A stretch of DNA of 64,000 nucleotides from Ricinus communis. Taxonomy: Eukaryota > Streptophyta > Magnoliopsida > Malpighiales > Euphorbiaceae. The stretch is from positions 16,790,429 through 16,854,428 of the forward strand of contig NC_063264.1 of the NCBI RefSeq assembly GCF_019578655.1, in the 5' to 3' direction. Below the pieces are notes generated by a model. The model did not search any database. It was not told the origin of the DNA and worked only from the letters and a program-made list of their open reading frames with translations. Shown piece after piece: positions 24,049 through 35,287 of the stretch. Positions within the stretch are counted from its first letter, which is position 1. Each line of letters starts with the position of its first letter. Both the position numbers and the translations under genes were made by a program.

Positions 24049-24869
24049 TGATAGGAAATCATCATCTTAGCAACCATACACCCCAATAACTAATGAGTTA
24101 CGATACATATGGAATGCAAGAAAACACCCTCCAATCAAGATGATTCCAAAACCCAAGGATCTCCTCAAGTGAAGTTAGAAAAAACTAGTTCCAACAATGA
24201 AACTAGCACTTGAATTCAACTCCAAACGCCACAAACCAAGTATGATTTGATAAGTTATGAATCAAACACAAGATTTTGGTTAGAGAACGCCACAAACTAA
24301 AATTAGTTTGATAAGTTCAAAGTTCATGCAAGAACTTAAGCAAAAACACTCACAAAGAGCAAACAAAGATTATCATTCAAAATTCTATTCTTTACAAATG
24401 AATTTGGCTTTGATATTTATAGCCAAAATAAGACAAAGAAACCTAAATAGATGTCTTTTAAGCTTCCCCACGTTTTCCCTTTAATTCCCCTTAAAACTCA
24501 TTAAAAATGGCTGTTTTTTACATTGATGGCCCTCATTTTGTAACTCCCCAAATGACAACTAAACATGTGGCACTCATTTGTCACTCCACACAACACACAT
24601 ATAACTCACACCTAATAAAATAATCCTTAATTAAATAAAAATAAACTAAAACAATTACTTAAGCTAAAACCCAAAAGATAAAAACCCATATAAATATGAA
24701 TTAAGCCCAAAGGCCTAATCATAGCTGAATGGCTTTTATTCTTCAAAATGGACTGAATGCTTCATTATAAGGTTGGATTCTTATTTTCATGCATGAGTTG
24801 CATTTCCATTTTGGGCCTTTTGATGCATGCCTTTTCAATGGCATCTCATGGCAGCCTTGATTCATATCA
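24049..24869 (-). mobile_element. Solo LTR, related to the LTR retrotransposon in unit 4
   Basis: An 821-bp element opening tgataggaaatc and ending catatca, flanked by the 5-bp duplication agagt (24044-24048 and 24870-24874). The first ~345 bp are nearly identical to the left part of the 54,920 LTR (R/U5 side in minus orientation). Beyond the TATA region (about 24412) similarity drops and the U3 part differs. No internal sequence is present, so this is the product of LTR-LTR recombination. It sits in the first NUA intron. Confidence 0.9.
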
Positions 24870-25522
24870 AGAGTTCACCTAGTTGGAAATTTATATTAAT
24901 TTTTCGAATCATGCTTCTTTCTTGTCTGAACTTGGTAGCTTACACTCATTAGTTTTTGTATTGTATGCCTCTAATAATATGTGTAGTATCATCCTTGTGC
25001 CAGGGTTTCTTTGCATTCTCATTAGAATGTAGTTGAAGTTCCTTGCTTAGCTTCTGGTCGCTACGGTTTGTTTTTGGCTAATCAAGGGATCATGAGTTGT
25101 TTTCATTAATTAGGAATATGAGTGGCACTTCTTTAACCACGCCATGGGTCCTGTTATGTTTCTTATGTTAATGATGGTCCGGGTACCGGGATAGTCTCAA
25201 AGAAGGTGGGCTTCCTCTACATACTATTTGTCTTGGGGGATTCCAAGGTTAAATAAATAACAAAGGAAAGAAGATGACCAACAAGATGTTTAGTATTTCA
25301 GGCGATGGGTGTCTCCATGAGGGGAATTTGAATATCTCATACTTATTTATTGTGCTGAATAATGTGCTGAATAATGGGTTAGATAGGCTGTGTTTTTTGA
25401 ATTGCTGAATGTTTGCTCCAGAGTTGTTCGAAGTGGGGGGTGGGGGTGTGGGGTGGGTGGGGGTTACCTTATGATGCTTACATAAGGGCCTTTTCATGGA
25501 TTGAATTATTCAGAAGTTAAAT

Positions 25523-26301
25523 GGACAAAGGGTCAATTTGCCCCTTGAACTTATGTCCAAGGGTCAAATATATCAAATTTAAACTTTTTCAGCAAATAGC
25601 CCCCTGAACTTAAATCCAATGATCAAATACACCAATCTAAACTTTTTCAGCAAATAGTCCCATGAACTTGTGTCCAAGAGTTAAATATATCCAATTCAAT
25701 TATTTTTAAAATTTAGGTTTTAATTAAATTATAAAAATTAAAAATAATATTTATTTTATTTATTTACTGGTATAATATCTGGTGACGTGCTATACAAGAG
25801 TGTATTTGAAATATTTTAGATTTTGGATTTAATTGATCCAAAATGACAAGTATTAAATAAGTCAAATTTCAATTTTCTAAGGATTAAATAAGTCAAAATT
25901 CAATTTTCTAAGAATTAAATACGTTCAATTTCAACTTTCTTAATAAATGGCCCCATAACTCATCATTTTTGGGTCAATTAAATTTGAATTTTAAATTTTG
26001 TCAAACACACTCTTGTACAGTGCGTTATTGTATATTGTATCAGTAAATGAATGAAATAAATATTGTTTTTTATTTTTATAATTCAATTAAAACATAAATC
26101 TAATATTATTTTGCTTTTAAAAAAAAAATTGTGTGTATTTGACTCTTGAACACAAGCTCAGGGGACTATTTGGTATAAAAGTTTAAATTGGATATATTTG
26201 ACCCTTAGACATAAATTCAAGAGGCTATTTGCTAAAAAAGTTTAAATTGAGTCTGTTTGACCATTGGACATAAGTTTTGGAGGCAAATTGACCCTCTGTC
26301 C
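25523..26301. mobile_element. Foldback Mutator-like MITE in NUA intron
   Basis: A 779-bp element with long terminal inverted repeats: the left end begins ggacaaagggtcaatttgcc and the right end's reverse complement begins ggacagagggtcaatttgcc. Similarity extends over most of each half (about 350 bp), so the transcript could fold into a long hairpin. The flanks gaagttaaat (25513-25522) and gaagataaat (26302-26311) form a 10-bp target-site duplication with one mismatch, as expected for Mutator-like elements. No transposase. Confidence 0.82.
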
Positions 26302-26311
26302 GAAGATAAAT

Positions 26312-27540
26312 AGGCCTCCAACAGTTCTTGGTGGGAATATCGATATGGTTAATTTTCTGCAAATCCAAGTGAAGGAATATGGTAGGGAGTATTATATAAG
26401 ATAATTGTTCAAGTTTTCAATTGTTAGTATATGTTTCTCCATTTGAAGGTTATTGTTGCGTGCTTTTAGTGTTTTGAGAGAATTCTACCATATGAAGGTT
26501 TGACTATTCTTAAAGGTTGGCTGTGGAAAGGACTGCATCAATGATCTTCTTGTTTCCCTGGTATATATGGTCTTCATTAGAACTGGTGCTTCTTTTGATA
26601 ACTTGTTTTGTGGCTTAAGATGGACATCTGGTGAACTTGTGAAGGGATGGTGACAACTTATGTTGTGGCGAAGGTGGAGAACTGATGAACTTGTGAAGGG
26701 ATGGTGAGATGGCAGTAGAGTGGGGATTCTGCTGTTTTTGAAGTTGCCCAAAAAGGAGCTTAAAAGCATCATTGCTGGCAGAAATCTTGGGGCCTCCTTA
26801 ACAGAAAAATCTGAAATTACAGTTAAAGAACTTTGGCTTTGGTTCATTGTAGATAGGGATCATCTTAGAAGACTGCTGTTTTTTTTGCCGGGATAAAGAT
26901 TCATAGATGCCTTGGTTAAATCTCGAGTTTTGATATGATAGCGTAGCTTAAAACTTGCTATTGGCAAGTGGTTATCATCATTGGGACTTTTGCAGGGTTT
27001 TAATTCTCTAAGTCATTGATATAGATGCAAATGGCAGTGGATTGCTTTGGAGAGGCCTAGGAGGGACAATTCTTTTAATTGTTCAGCATTCTATCTTGCG
27101 TTGGTTAGTGAAAGATATGGAGTCGATCAAGTGATCTTACATTCTTAAAGATGTAAGCCTGTTTTGCTACGGTGGCGAATTTATCTTAAAGATGTTGTTA
27201 CTTCTCATCAGATGACTTATCATCTCTCTCTCTCTCTCTCTCTCCACATATATATATGTGTGCGTGTGCGTTTTTTTTTTTTCATTCCCTTTTTCCATGT
27301 AGTGTTTGTCTATTATTCCTCATCCGCAATAATGGAGGAAATGATAAAAGCAACAAGATATAATGTTTGTATTTGCTCCTTTTTCATTTACATGAATAAA
27401 CCTAGTCCACTTTTTGTATCCGCTGTGTACATCATATAGTCGCATGCAAGTTTTAATGTTGAAAAACTATTATTGTACTGAATGTATGTGGTTCTTCTGT
27501 GGGATGTGTATTTATACTGACAAACTTGTTGACTATATAG
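26312..27540. other. NUA first-intron remainder
   Basis: No gene found. A gaacttgtgaagggatgg phrase is duplicated about 60 bp apart (26631 and 26690). The 120-codon minus-strand frame at 26485-26847 is low-complexity and matches nothing I know. A (ct)n run followed by a (ta)/(tg) tract lies at 27221-27270. The stretch 27165-27220 is where unit 4 re-enters NUA at the window end. Confidence 0.5.
27221..27270. repeat. CT/TA/TG compound microsatellite
   Basis: A (ct)n tract followed by tatatatatgtg and a short gtgcg run within the NUA intron. The window ends in the equivalent tract of unit 4. Confidence 0.85.
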
Positions 27541-28393
27541 CGGAATATAGTAGAATGGCAGAATCACACTCTGTCATCAACCAAAAGTTGCAGCATTCAA
27601 TATCTGAACAGGAAAATCTACAGAAAGCAATCCAAGAACTAAAGGTTTATGTCAATTCCAGTCGGTTATACATCTTCATGTCTTATAGTTATTCCTTGCT
27701 GATGTTAACTTGCATGTTTTGGTTTCTAGGCGAATTTGAGGAGTGAACGTGAGAACTCTATGGCTCAGAAGGAGATTGTGGATCTTCAGAAACAGGCATG
27801 GATGTTAGGGGCCTTTTTCTTTCATTTTGTTTATTCAATTTTAGTGGCTTATCTTGCTTAATCACTTCCAATTTCCTTGATATGATTTTTGGTTTTCATT
27901 ATCCTTCAGCCCACCCCTTACCGCCCCTTGAGGACACCGGCATGAGACTAATTTTATATAACATTGATGTGTTGACTTGGAAAAATTATTGTGACTAGGA
28001 AAAGAAAAAGAAATTCACCAAAATTGTCGATTTGAAGTATTACATGAAATATATTTCTTTCTTAAATTTTATTATTCTACATATATGCTAGCGTGTGCAT
28101 TTATTATTCTAAAAGCTCTACAACCATCTTAGATGTTGGCTGTGTATCAAGGCATGTGTACATATTTCCTTTTGATAAACTATCGTTATAGTTCATTCTT
28201 TATTTTGCCTGCCAGTACCATTCTTTTAATGCTGACTATGATTTTGCAGGTCACAATTCTTCTCAAGGAGTGTCGTGATATACAACTTCGGTGCGGGTCT
28301 ACTGGGCATGATGATGCTGATGATTGCACAGCAATTGTTGCTGTTGAGATGGATATGCTGTCTGATGCTGAAAAAGTAATTTCAAAACGCCTT

Positions 28394-29769
28394 GTAAGTT
28401 CATGTTCTCAAATTTTAAGCTTGGACATTGAAATTTTACCTATTTGTTTGTTTTCTGTGCTTAGCTTTTTATCTTTTCCTTTTCTAAGTGGGGAGGATTG
28501 GCTGTGCACATAAATTATCCTACAAATTATTCAACAAAGCCACATTTGATGAGCAGTTTAGCACAAGAATTACCAAATATGAGCAACCGTTGAAGAAACG
28601 ATACGTCGTACGTAGAGGGCATATGTGCAAAATTCCTTTTTTAACCTTCCTCCTTTATTATATGTTTGCAGAAATTAATTAACTTACCAGAAACCAAAAC
28701 TGCCGTTTTTTTCAAAACTTTGACAAAGGAATCCATTCCACTGTGACCGTCCATCTGAATATGCGAATCGGTAATAAAAGTAATTCAAATAAAAACGCAA
28801 ACAAAAAGAAACTAGCCGTTACGGCTCACAAATTCAAATGCACAACACTAAGTTGCCCGTTTGTTTTTTCATTAAAGAGGAAGAGAAACAAATCTCTTCT
28901 TCTTCGTCCTCGAAAATACCTGCAAAATCAGTAGAAGCCATTCTCTCTCTTTCAACACTCCTCTCTCTCTCTCTCGAATACTGCATTGTTCTTATCCTGA
29001 GATTTCTGTGAGTATTGTTGTTGTTTATTGAATTTATTTCCTTAATATCGAAGCTCATGATCTTTCCTTATGTATACTGGAAAGGATTAAACTTACCAAG
29101 TGATTTATCTTCTGTTTCTTCCTTTCCCTTCTTAGATTTCCTTGCGATTGAATTATGGTTGGTTGATTTCTTTATTTGAGACGATTGCTTAATCTGGACC
29201 TGGTACTGCTTATCGAAATTGTAGATACTTGATTTTTAGTTTTCCTTTTTTTCTTTTTCTTTCCCTATTCTTTCTCGTGCTGTTTTGTTAAGTTTTCAGC
29301 AGCTTAGTTGAATTTTACAGTCATCTAATGAATGTGTACCTCATCATTTTGTTGGGTGTAGATGAAGAGAGAAATTAAAGAACTGAGGCGCCAGAGAGAT
29401 TTTGCACAATCTCAAGTGGATGAGTTGCAGAAAAAACTTCAAGAGGACCAACGGCTTCAAGCACATTGGAATCAACACCACGTCCATCGGTAAAGAACTA
29501 TCTCTCTCTCCTACGCTGATGCATTATTATGAAAACTTGAGAACAAGGAGATAAACCGCTGCGACAGAGCAAGGAAAACTATGTTAAGGCAATACATCAT
29601 CAACTGCACCTTTTACTCTAATGCATGAAATCCGTAAACTCGAACATCTCAGGAGCAACTTGGAGCTCTAGAAGTATTGCAAAAGGAAAGTCATAGTCTA
29701 GGTGATCGAGATGCAGCGGAGTCCATTGCCAAGCTGCAAGGGAAATGCAACCTATTCAAAAAAGATTGT
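28394..29769 (+). pseudogene. KIN-7 kinesin fragment with 5' leader, unit 2
   Basis: Colinear with 15089-16436. It holds a short spacer from the NUA intron, the leader with CT-rich tract (about 28940-28976) and its donor, an intron, exon 29362-29489 (MKREIKELRRQRDF to KKLQEDQ; donor cg|gtaaag), then the HEIRKLEHL / EQLGALEVLQKE / RDAAESIAKLQ piece near 29610-29755 with the same one-base shift as unit 1. The intron keeps tcatctaatgaatgtg, which unit 1 lacks. No motor domain. The MSA-like site is at 28813-28823. Confidence 0.75.
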
Positions 29770-30525
29770 TGATGTTGTTGAGAAGGAAGAAGGGGAGTTA
29801 GAGGAGGTGAGATTGATTTGGATATGGAACCAGGTGAGAATATATGAACATTGATGGGTTTTTTATGAAGTTGCTTTGGATAGTGTAACTGTAAAAAAAG
29901 AAAATGATGCTTTGGAGAGTGTAACTGTAAAAAGTAAGCAAAATTTGCTCATGTTGAACTTCTTGATGAAGTTGTGGGTTGTGGGATAAGTTGTTCTACA
30001 AGTGATTTTTGTTTTGATTTGTTGTAGATCATTTGATGCAGTTTGTAAATTGGAGGGCTTGCAGGAAGTTGTTCTGGGAAATAGCATTTCCAATAAAGAT
30101 GATCTTATTCAATTGTCATTCACTGCAGTTCGAGTGATTAATTCTGTGAGTTGTGTTCTACGAGGTTTATCCTGATTTTATTTCTTGGTTAATTGCAATG
30201 CTGATTATTGTCATTTACACGTTTTCTCCTCGATGAACCATATAGTAAGAGAACATAACAGGGACAGCTTTTCAAGGTGTCACTCGTCATCCCTTCTGTT
30301 ACATATTGTAGACTTCTTTCTCTGGTAAATAGGTTCCTTCTCTTTTCACCCCTGAGCATTCTGAAGAGGTATGGCTAGTGTAATTTCAATCTTAGATCTT
30401 GTTGTTTCCTTTGTTACTTGCTATGGTATTACTGTCACTTGGGTTGATTTTCTGTCATTAAGAAGTCTAGAAGTGGTATATGTTTCCACAGATTGAGATC
30501 GTGCTTGCCTCTAGAGATTCTTCTG
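29770..30525 (+). pseudogene. CPL3: CPL3-like exon fragment, unit 3
   Basis: Acidic leader at 29771-29833 (VVEKEEGELEE, same frame loss), then exons 30028-30145 (SFDAVCKLEGLQ to TAVRVINS), 30221-30276, 30333-30368 and 30492-30525. As in unit 1, the acceptor before the second exon is cac, and about 60 bp of the next intron is deleted. These shared changes pair unit 3 with unit 1. No catalytic domain. Confidence 0.63.
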
Positions 30526-31546
30526 GTGTTTTTTTTTGAGTTCTTAGAAGGATAATGATGTGATTGGTAAAAGTTCAGGTTACAGAACTGAAGGAGTTTC
30601 GGATTTTAAGAATATGCTGATCCAATTTCAAATTTTAAGAATAGATCGGCTTTGCTTCCTTTATTGGATCTATACCTCTACCAATTGTAGCAGCTATCTA
30701 TTTCATCTAGACCATATTTAGACAGCTTCTGCTGTCCTTGGTTTCTCTTTATGTTCTGTAACCTCCTGAACAGTTTCAGGATAAAGTTCATACTTGGCTT
30801 CTCTTTCTTCATGGGCATTTCAGTACTCCAATACTTCAGATAGTACTATAATCAAATAGGATCAAAATGCGGGTCATGTTTACACTGGTTCCTTTGTTAG
30901 ACCTCCACAAATATCAGTACCCAATTATTAGGCTGCCTGTCATCCATCACCTACACGGGAATCAGCACTTCCTTTACAGTATAATATTTGCGGTTCATTT
31001 GGTTCTCTGTAATATTAGGAAATTCCTTTTCATTTTCTTCAGCTGGATATAATCTTGAGGATGAGGAGGGCATTATTGAATCGGAGCAACAAGTTTCCTG
31101 GCAGAAAACTTTTAGAGAGCAACAAAGATAGCAGACTATGGGATGTATGCTTTGTATCCGTCATCAGTAGGACGCAGTTTTATTTGTTATTCACATAAGC
31201 TGAGCTTAGGCGCTTGAATTGGTTACAACAGCATTTGGCAATGCATCTTGGAGATGAGCCTGCAATTTCTCTATCCTGAATGTTTTCTTCTCTCTTTTTA
31301 GCCTGCGAACTTACACGAACTGACACATTTCTTGCAGTTGTTAATATCGAATGAATGCTTAAATTAAATATATACCCTATCGGGACTCCAAGCTCACTCA
31401 TATATTGCAGCACTCTCTCGGCAGGAATGCACAAACTGAGCAGAACCACAGCCTCCTGACCCTTCAAAGGAGAAAGACTTAAAAAGTTCAGCAGGTGAGT
31501 TTCAACAGCTTAATTGTTGTCCAGTCATCTAATGAATGTGCTATAT
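30526..31546 (+). other. Tail of captured-gene block, unit 3
   Basis: Colinear with 489-1506, including the 50-bp deletion near 30665 shared with unit 1. It contains NLEDEEGIIE followed by QQVSWQKTFREQ near 31035-31120, a coding-like remnant of unknown origin. The 95-codon minus frame at 31180-31467 is open only in this copy and is not recognised. Confidence 0.45.
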
Positions 31547-33865
31547 ATACATCTCTTTATTTGAGACGAGTCTATCAATTGCTTAATCAAAATAGTAAAT
31601 TATTATGATAATTAGACAAAGAAAAAAGCGGCTCTTTTTTAAAAAAAATGATTGTGTGAAAAGTGAATAGATGGCAATTAAAGTACATTACTTGATTTTT
31701 TAATGGTTACCAAGTGAAACACTTTATTTTTGTGTTGGTTTAGCATGTCAGTGCAAGTAACTAAATTAACATGTCGTGTTGCCTCCCAAGACAAGTTTAT
31801 TTTCTGTTATCATCTTCCGTAGTTTTACTATTTGTTTTATATATTTAATATTATTCTTAATTTGCTTTTAATTTCTGTTTATTCTATAGTTTATTTGTTT
31901 ATTTGCATATTTGCACTTTTATTTTCTGTTATCTCATATTTCGTAGTTTTACTATTGTTTTATATATTTAATATTATTCTTAATTTGCTTTTAATTTCTC
32001 TTTATTCTATAGTATCTTTGTTTATTTGTTTATTTGCACTTTTATTTGCTAATTTTGTTTACTAATCTAATTCTTTTCATAGTGACAGGTTCTAATTACC
32101 CAGTTTTGATATCCTAAGCGGTCTTTTATGGACTTTTAGGATTAATTTAGTTAATTAATTAGTTAATTCCTTATTTGACTTTTTGAGGCTTTTAAGCTAT
32201 GGTTGTAATTAATTCCCCCTTAATTGCCCCGATCTCCTTAATCCCTTTCTGGATTTCTCTTTTCTCCTCCCCCCTTCTATGTATGTTTTATTTTATTGTT
32301 TTTAGATTTTCACAACATATATTTAAGGGAGTAAAATCAATTTAGGATTTATGAGCAATCATTCAGCATGCCTAACATAAAATGAATAAAGCTTACCAAA
32401 GTAAGCTTCTGGCACCTCATATCTGCATTCACTTTAAAATGCTAATTTATCACTTAAATTTAGGTAATAAAATTGGATTCAAATTTGGCCACCTTGCATG
32501 TGAAAGACAAAAAATCTGAGTTACCAAAGTACCTTCCGTCAGGACTAGTTTTGAGTGCTAATATACCTCCTTCTATATAGCTTTGGACTTTTAGGATTAG
32601 TTTAGTTAATTAATTAGTTAATTTTTTATTTGATTGTTTTGGCGGTGGTTGTAATTAATTCCCCTTGATCGCTCCGGTCTCCTTAATCCCTTTCTAGAAT
32701 TCTCTTTTCTCCTCTCCTTTCTATAAATGTTTTATTTTATTGCTTTTAGATTTACACTACACATGTCTAAGAGAATAATAAAATTAGCTTAGGATTTTTC
32801 AATCACCCCACAATGTCAAACATAAAATGAACAAAGCTTACCAATGAAAGCTTCCCGCGCCTTATATACGTATTCACTTTAAAATGCTAAGATTATGAAT
32901 CCCACACCTAGATAGTATCTAAAGTACCAAAGTACCTCATTCTAGGACTGGTTTCGGGTACCAATGTACCTTTTTCCAAGTTAGAATTGTTTGTTGACCT
33001 CACATATTATATAAGATAAAAAAGTTCGTGCTTAAATAAGTAGAAGTGACTAGATTAAGGTAATCTTGTTAGGCTAGCAAACATTCATTTACTCTAGCGG
33101 ATGCCTAGGCATGTGCCTCATGCATTCCTTATTCATACCCTGAGCCCCCATAATTTTTGACATTGGGGAGGGAGAATTTTAGGCTCTCCGCGAGGGGTAT
33201 AAAGCTACCATTCTTACTCTTCAATTTGTCTCGACGTTTAGGGTGTTGACTCCACTTCACATGATCATTGTGGTCCTTTAGGTCTCTTAACCATATGACT
33301 TATTTCAAAATGGACCTAGTACTAAGAACGGTTCCTCGACACAACGATGAGGTCGTAAATCAACTAGGGCCGAGCCTAAAAACCTATTGTGCTCACACAT
33401 TCTTATATAGTAAAGAGAAGAAATTTTTTTTAAAAGAACTAGAATACCTTTAGTTAATCTAATTATTTATTCGAATATAATTTTTAATCTTAATTCAATC
33501 CTAATTTTATTATAATTTCATATGCAATTCTAGTCCTACAAAAGATTGATGAGTATCACTACATTAATTTAATTAGTGATTCATCCAATTGATGAATTTA
33601 ATTTCATATATATAAGAAATTGATGAATTAGTTTATCATAGACCTATGAGTTTATGAGCATTAGTAGGTTTTTAGGGCCAACCCCAAGTGATTCGCATCC
33701 TCGTCACGTTGTTAGAGAATTTTTAGGCTCGTTTTGAAATAAGTCGTTCGGTCGAGGAACCTAGAAGACCACAATATTCATTGGACAATCGAAGAAGTGG
33801 AATCGCCACCTAAGATGTCGGGTCAAGTAATAGGTTTCAAAAATTAGGTACGAATAAGGAAGGTT
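31547..33865. mobile_element. Degenerate LARD-like block, unit 3 copy a
   Basis: As 1507-3734, with an additional local duplication of about 125 bp (tttatatatttaatattatt at about 31834 and again at about 31960). The inverted arms are at about 33239-33395 and 33655-33810. No coding potential. Confidence 0.5.
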
Positions 33866-34500
33866 TATGAAGTGCCCTGGCCTAGGCTACCTAGCCTCCT
33901 TAGTGCATCTGGTCCCTTTATTGGTTTAGTGGTCATCTTCGCCACTTTATGCAAAATCTCAAAATTAGAGATGGTCTCATTGGATAGTTTCCTTGTGGCT
34001 GCCCAGTCCTAAGTACTCACTTCCACTTTAGTAGTGCTCTGTACCCATATTGGCCTACAAATCTCTCAGTCATATCTTTCCAATTATCTCTTAGTTTTTC
34101 ATTCAACTGCTAGTACCAACAGGCAACAATGCCGATCAAGTAGACGCTAAAAAGTATTGGATTATCTGCTGCTTGGTCATATTAGTGCAGGTACCAAATT
34201 AGTAAGCATTCAAGAAAGCCTAAGGATCATCAGAACCATCGAATTTCTACAGGTCAAGAAGATCCACTTTGGATGACTTCCCATTATTGAGCAACTTTTG
34301 CATATGTCCATTTGTTTAATAATGTCTTTGAGTCGAGGATTTTCTGCGAGAGGTGCAGAAGAAGAGCTAGTATGCTTTAAGCGAAGAAGCGGCAACTTCA
34401 TCGTCACCATCAACAAACTCAAATGGATGAGTTTGTGCGAGCTCGGGGTTTAGAAGCCTTAAAAAATCAAAGCGTTGATGTTTTCTTTGAAACTGGACAA
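33866..34500 (-). pseudogene. Ty3/gypsy-type gag remnant, unit 3 copy a
   Basis: Minus-strand gag pieces. From right to left on the plus strand there is an HPFEFVDGDDE-like acidic stretch near 34420, SSSAPLAENPRLKDIIKQMD near 34330, then the KFDGSDDP block near 34240 and the gag body down to 33866. Frame is broken. This copy contains the N-terminal part missing from 9258-9735. Confidence 0.55.
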
Positions 34501-35287
34501 ATTTAACGGTGCATAACTATGGGTCGAACCAACGTGAGTTCAACTCACAGTAAGCAAGAAAAACCAAATTTTCACAAACATATCATAAAAAATCCAAGAT
34601 GAAAAAGAAAAACAAGAGGAACAAAAGTTTCTAGCACTCTTAAGACTTAGAAGTCTTAGTTAAAAATTTCCAAACTTTTTAATTAGACTACTTATCTAAA
34701 TTACAAATTAATGGTAAACTATATATATATATATATATATGTATATAAAATATTTTAATTGACCAAAATGCAATTTTTCTTAAATCATTTTAGCCCTCCA
34801 CTTTCTCTCCTTTTCATTGTTTGCTCTCTCTCACCTCCCTTTTTGTTCAAGCACCAATCTTATTGTGATATTGGAATTCAATTGAGATTGTTGTTGAATT
34901 ATTGAATATTTTTGGATTATCAATGTGTTTATAAGCATATTAAATTATTTAAATGATGAGATTTTTGTATTATTGTGTGTGGTGGAAGATTACTTGGATA
35001 TCAATAATTTAATTATTTAGAATTAAGGTGTTGTAATAATTTATTTAAGTCTAGATATTATTATAATTTATGTGCGAAAGTCAGGTGGGGCATGTTGATC
35101 GTGTTGTGCTTTGCATATGATTTAATTGGGTGTATTGTGTAGTTTTGAGGTCTGAATGGTTTTTGGATGGATATAAAAATATTTTCTGCAGGTTTTCGAC
35201 TCGTTTTACCACGGAATTAGTCCGATTTTAGGAGAGATGCTACCCGATTTTCTGTAGATATTATAGGAAGTCATTTGCATTTGCATG
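34501..35287 (+). mobile_element. Gag leader and LTR remnant, unit 3
   Basis: Contains an (at)n microsatellite at about 34718-34742, then sequence matching 11,085-11,475 of unit 1: ccgattttaggagagatgct and gattttctgtagatattata near 35225-35260. It is cut at about 35287 at gcatttgcatgtgaaagac, where the LARD-like block restarts. This is a deletion or duplication junction at a short shared gcatttgcat sequence. Confidence 0.45.

Larger units (their letters stand above)
23751..28393 (+). pseudogene. NUA: Nuclear-pore anchor (NUA/TPR) four-exon fragment, unit 2
   Basis: Four consecutive exons are in one open frame: 23751-23798 (LYELEEKAGIIMDER), 27541-27644 (EYSRMAESHSVINQKLQ; SISEQENLQKAIQELK), 27730-27795 (ANLRSERENSMAQKE; IVDLQKQ) and 28250-28393 (VTILLKECRDIQLRCG to DAEKVISKRL). 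Acceptors are all AG. Exon three ends cag|gcatgg, a GC donor. The series is coiled-coil sequence of plant NUA, the TPR-like filament protein of the nuclear basket that affects mRNA export and SUMO homeostasis. It is a small internal part of a protein of roughly 2000 residues, so it is non-functional as it stands. The first intron is enlarged to 3.7 kb by a solo LTR and a Mutator-like foldback element. Downstream the sequence passes into the kinesin fragment. Confidence 0.85.

Noticed and set aside
26485..26847. 120-codon minus-strand frame in the NUA intron
   Set aside because: Low-complexity Ser/His-rich translation, lies in an intron beside a short duplication, no family match.
31180..31467. 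95-codon minus-strand frame as a possible gene
   Set aside because: Open only in unit 3 and closed in units 1 and 4; no recognisable domain.
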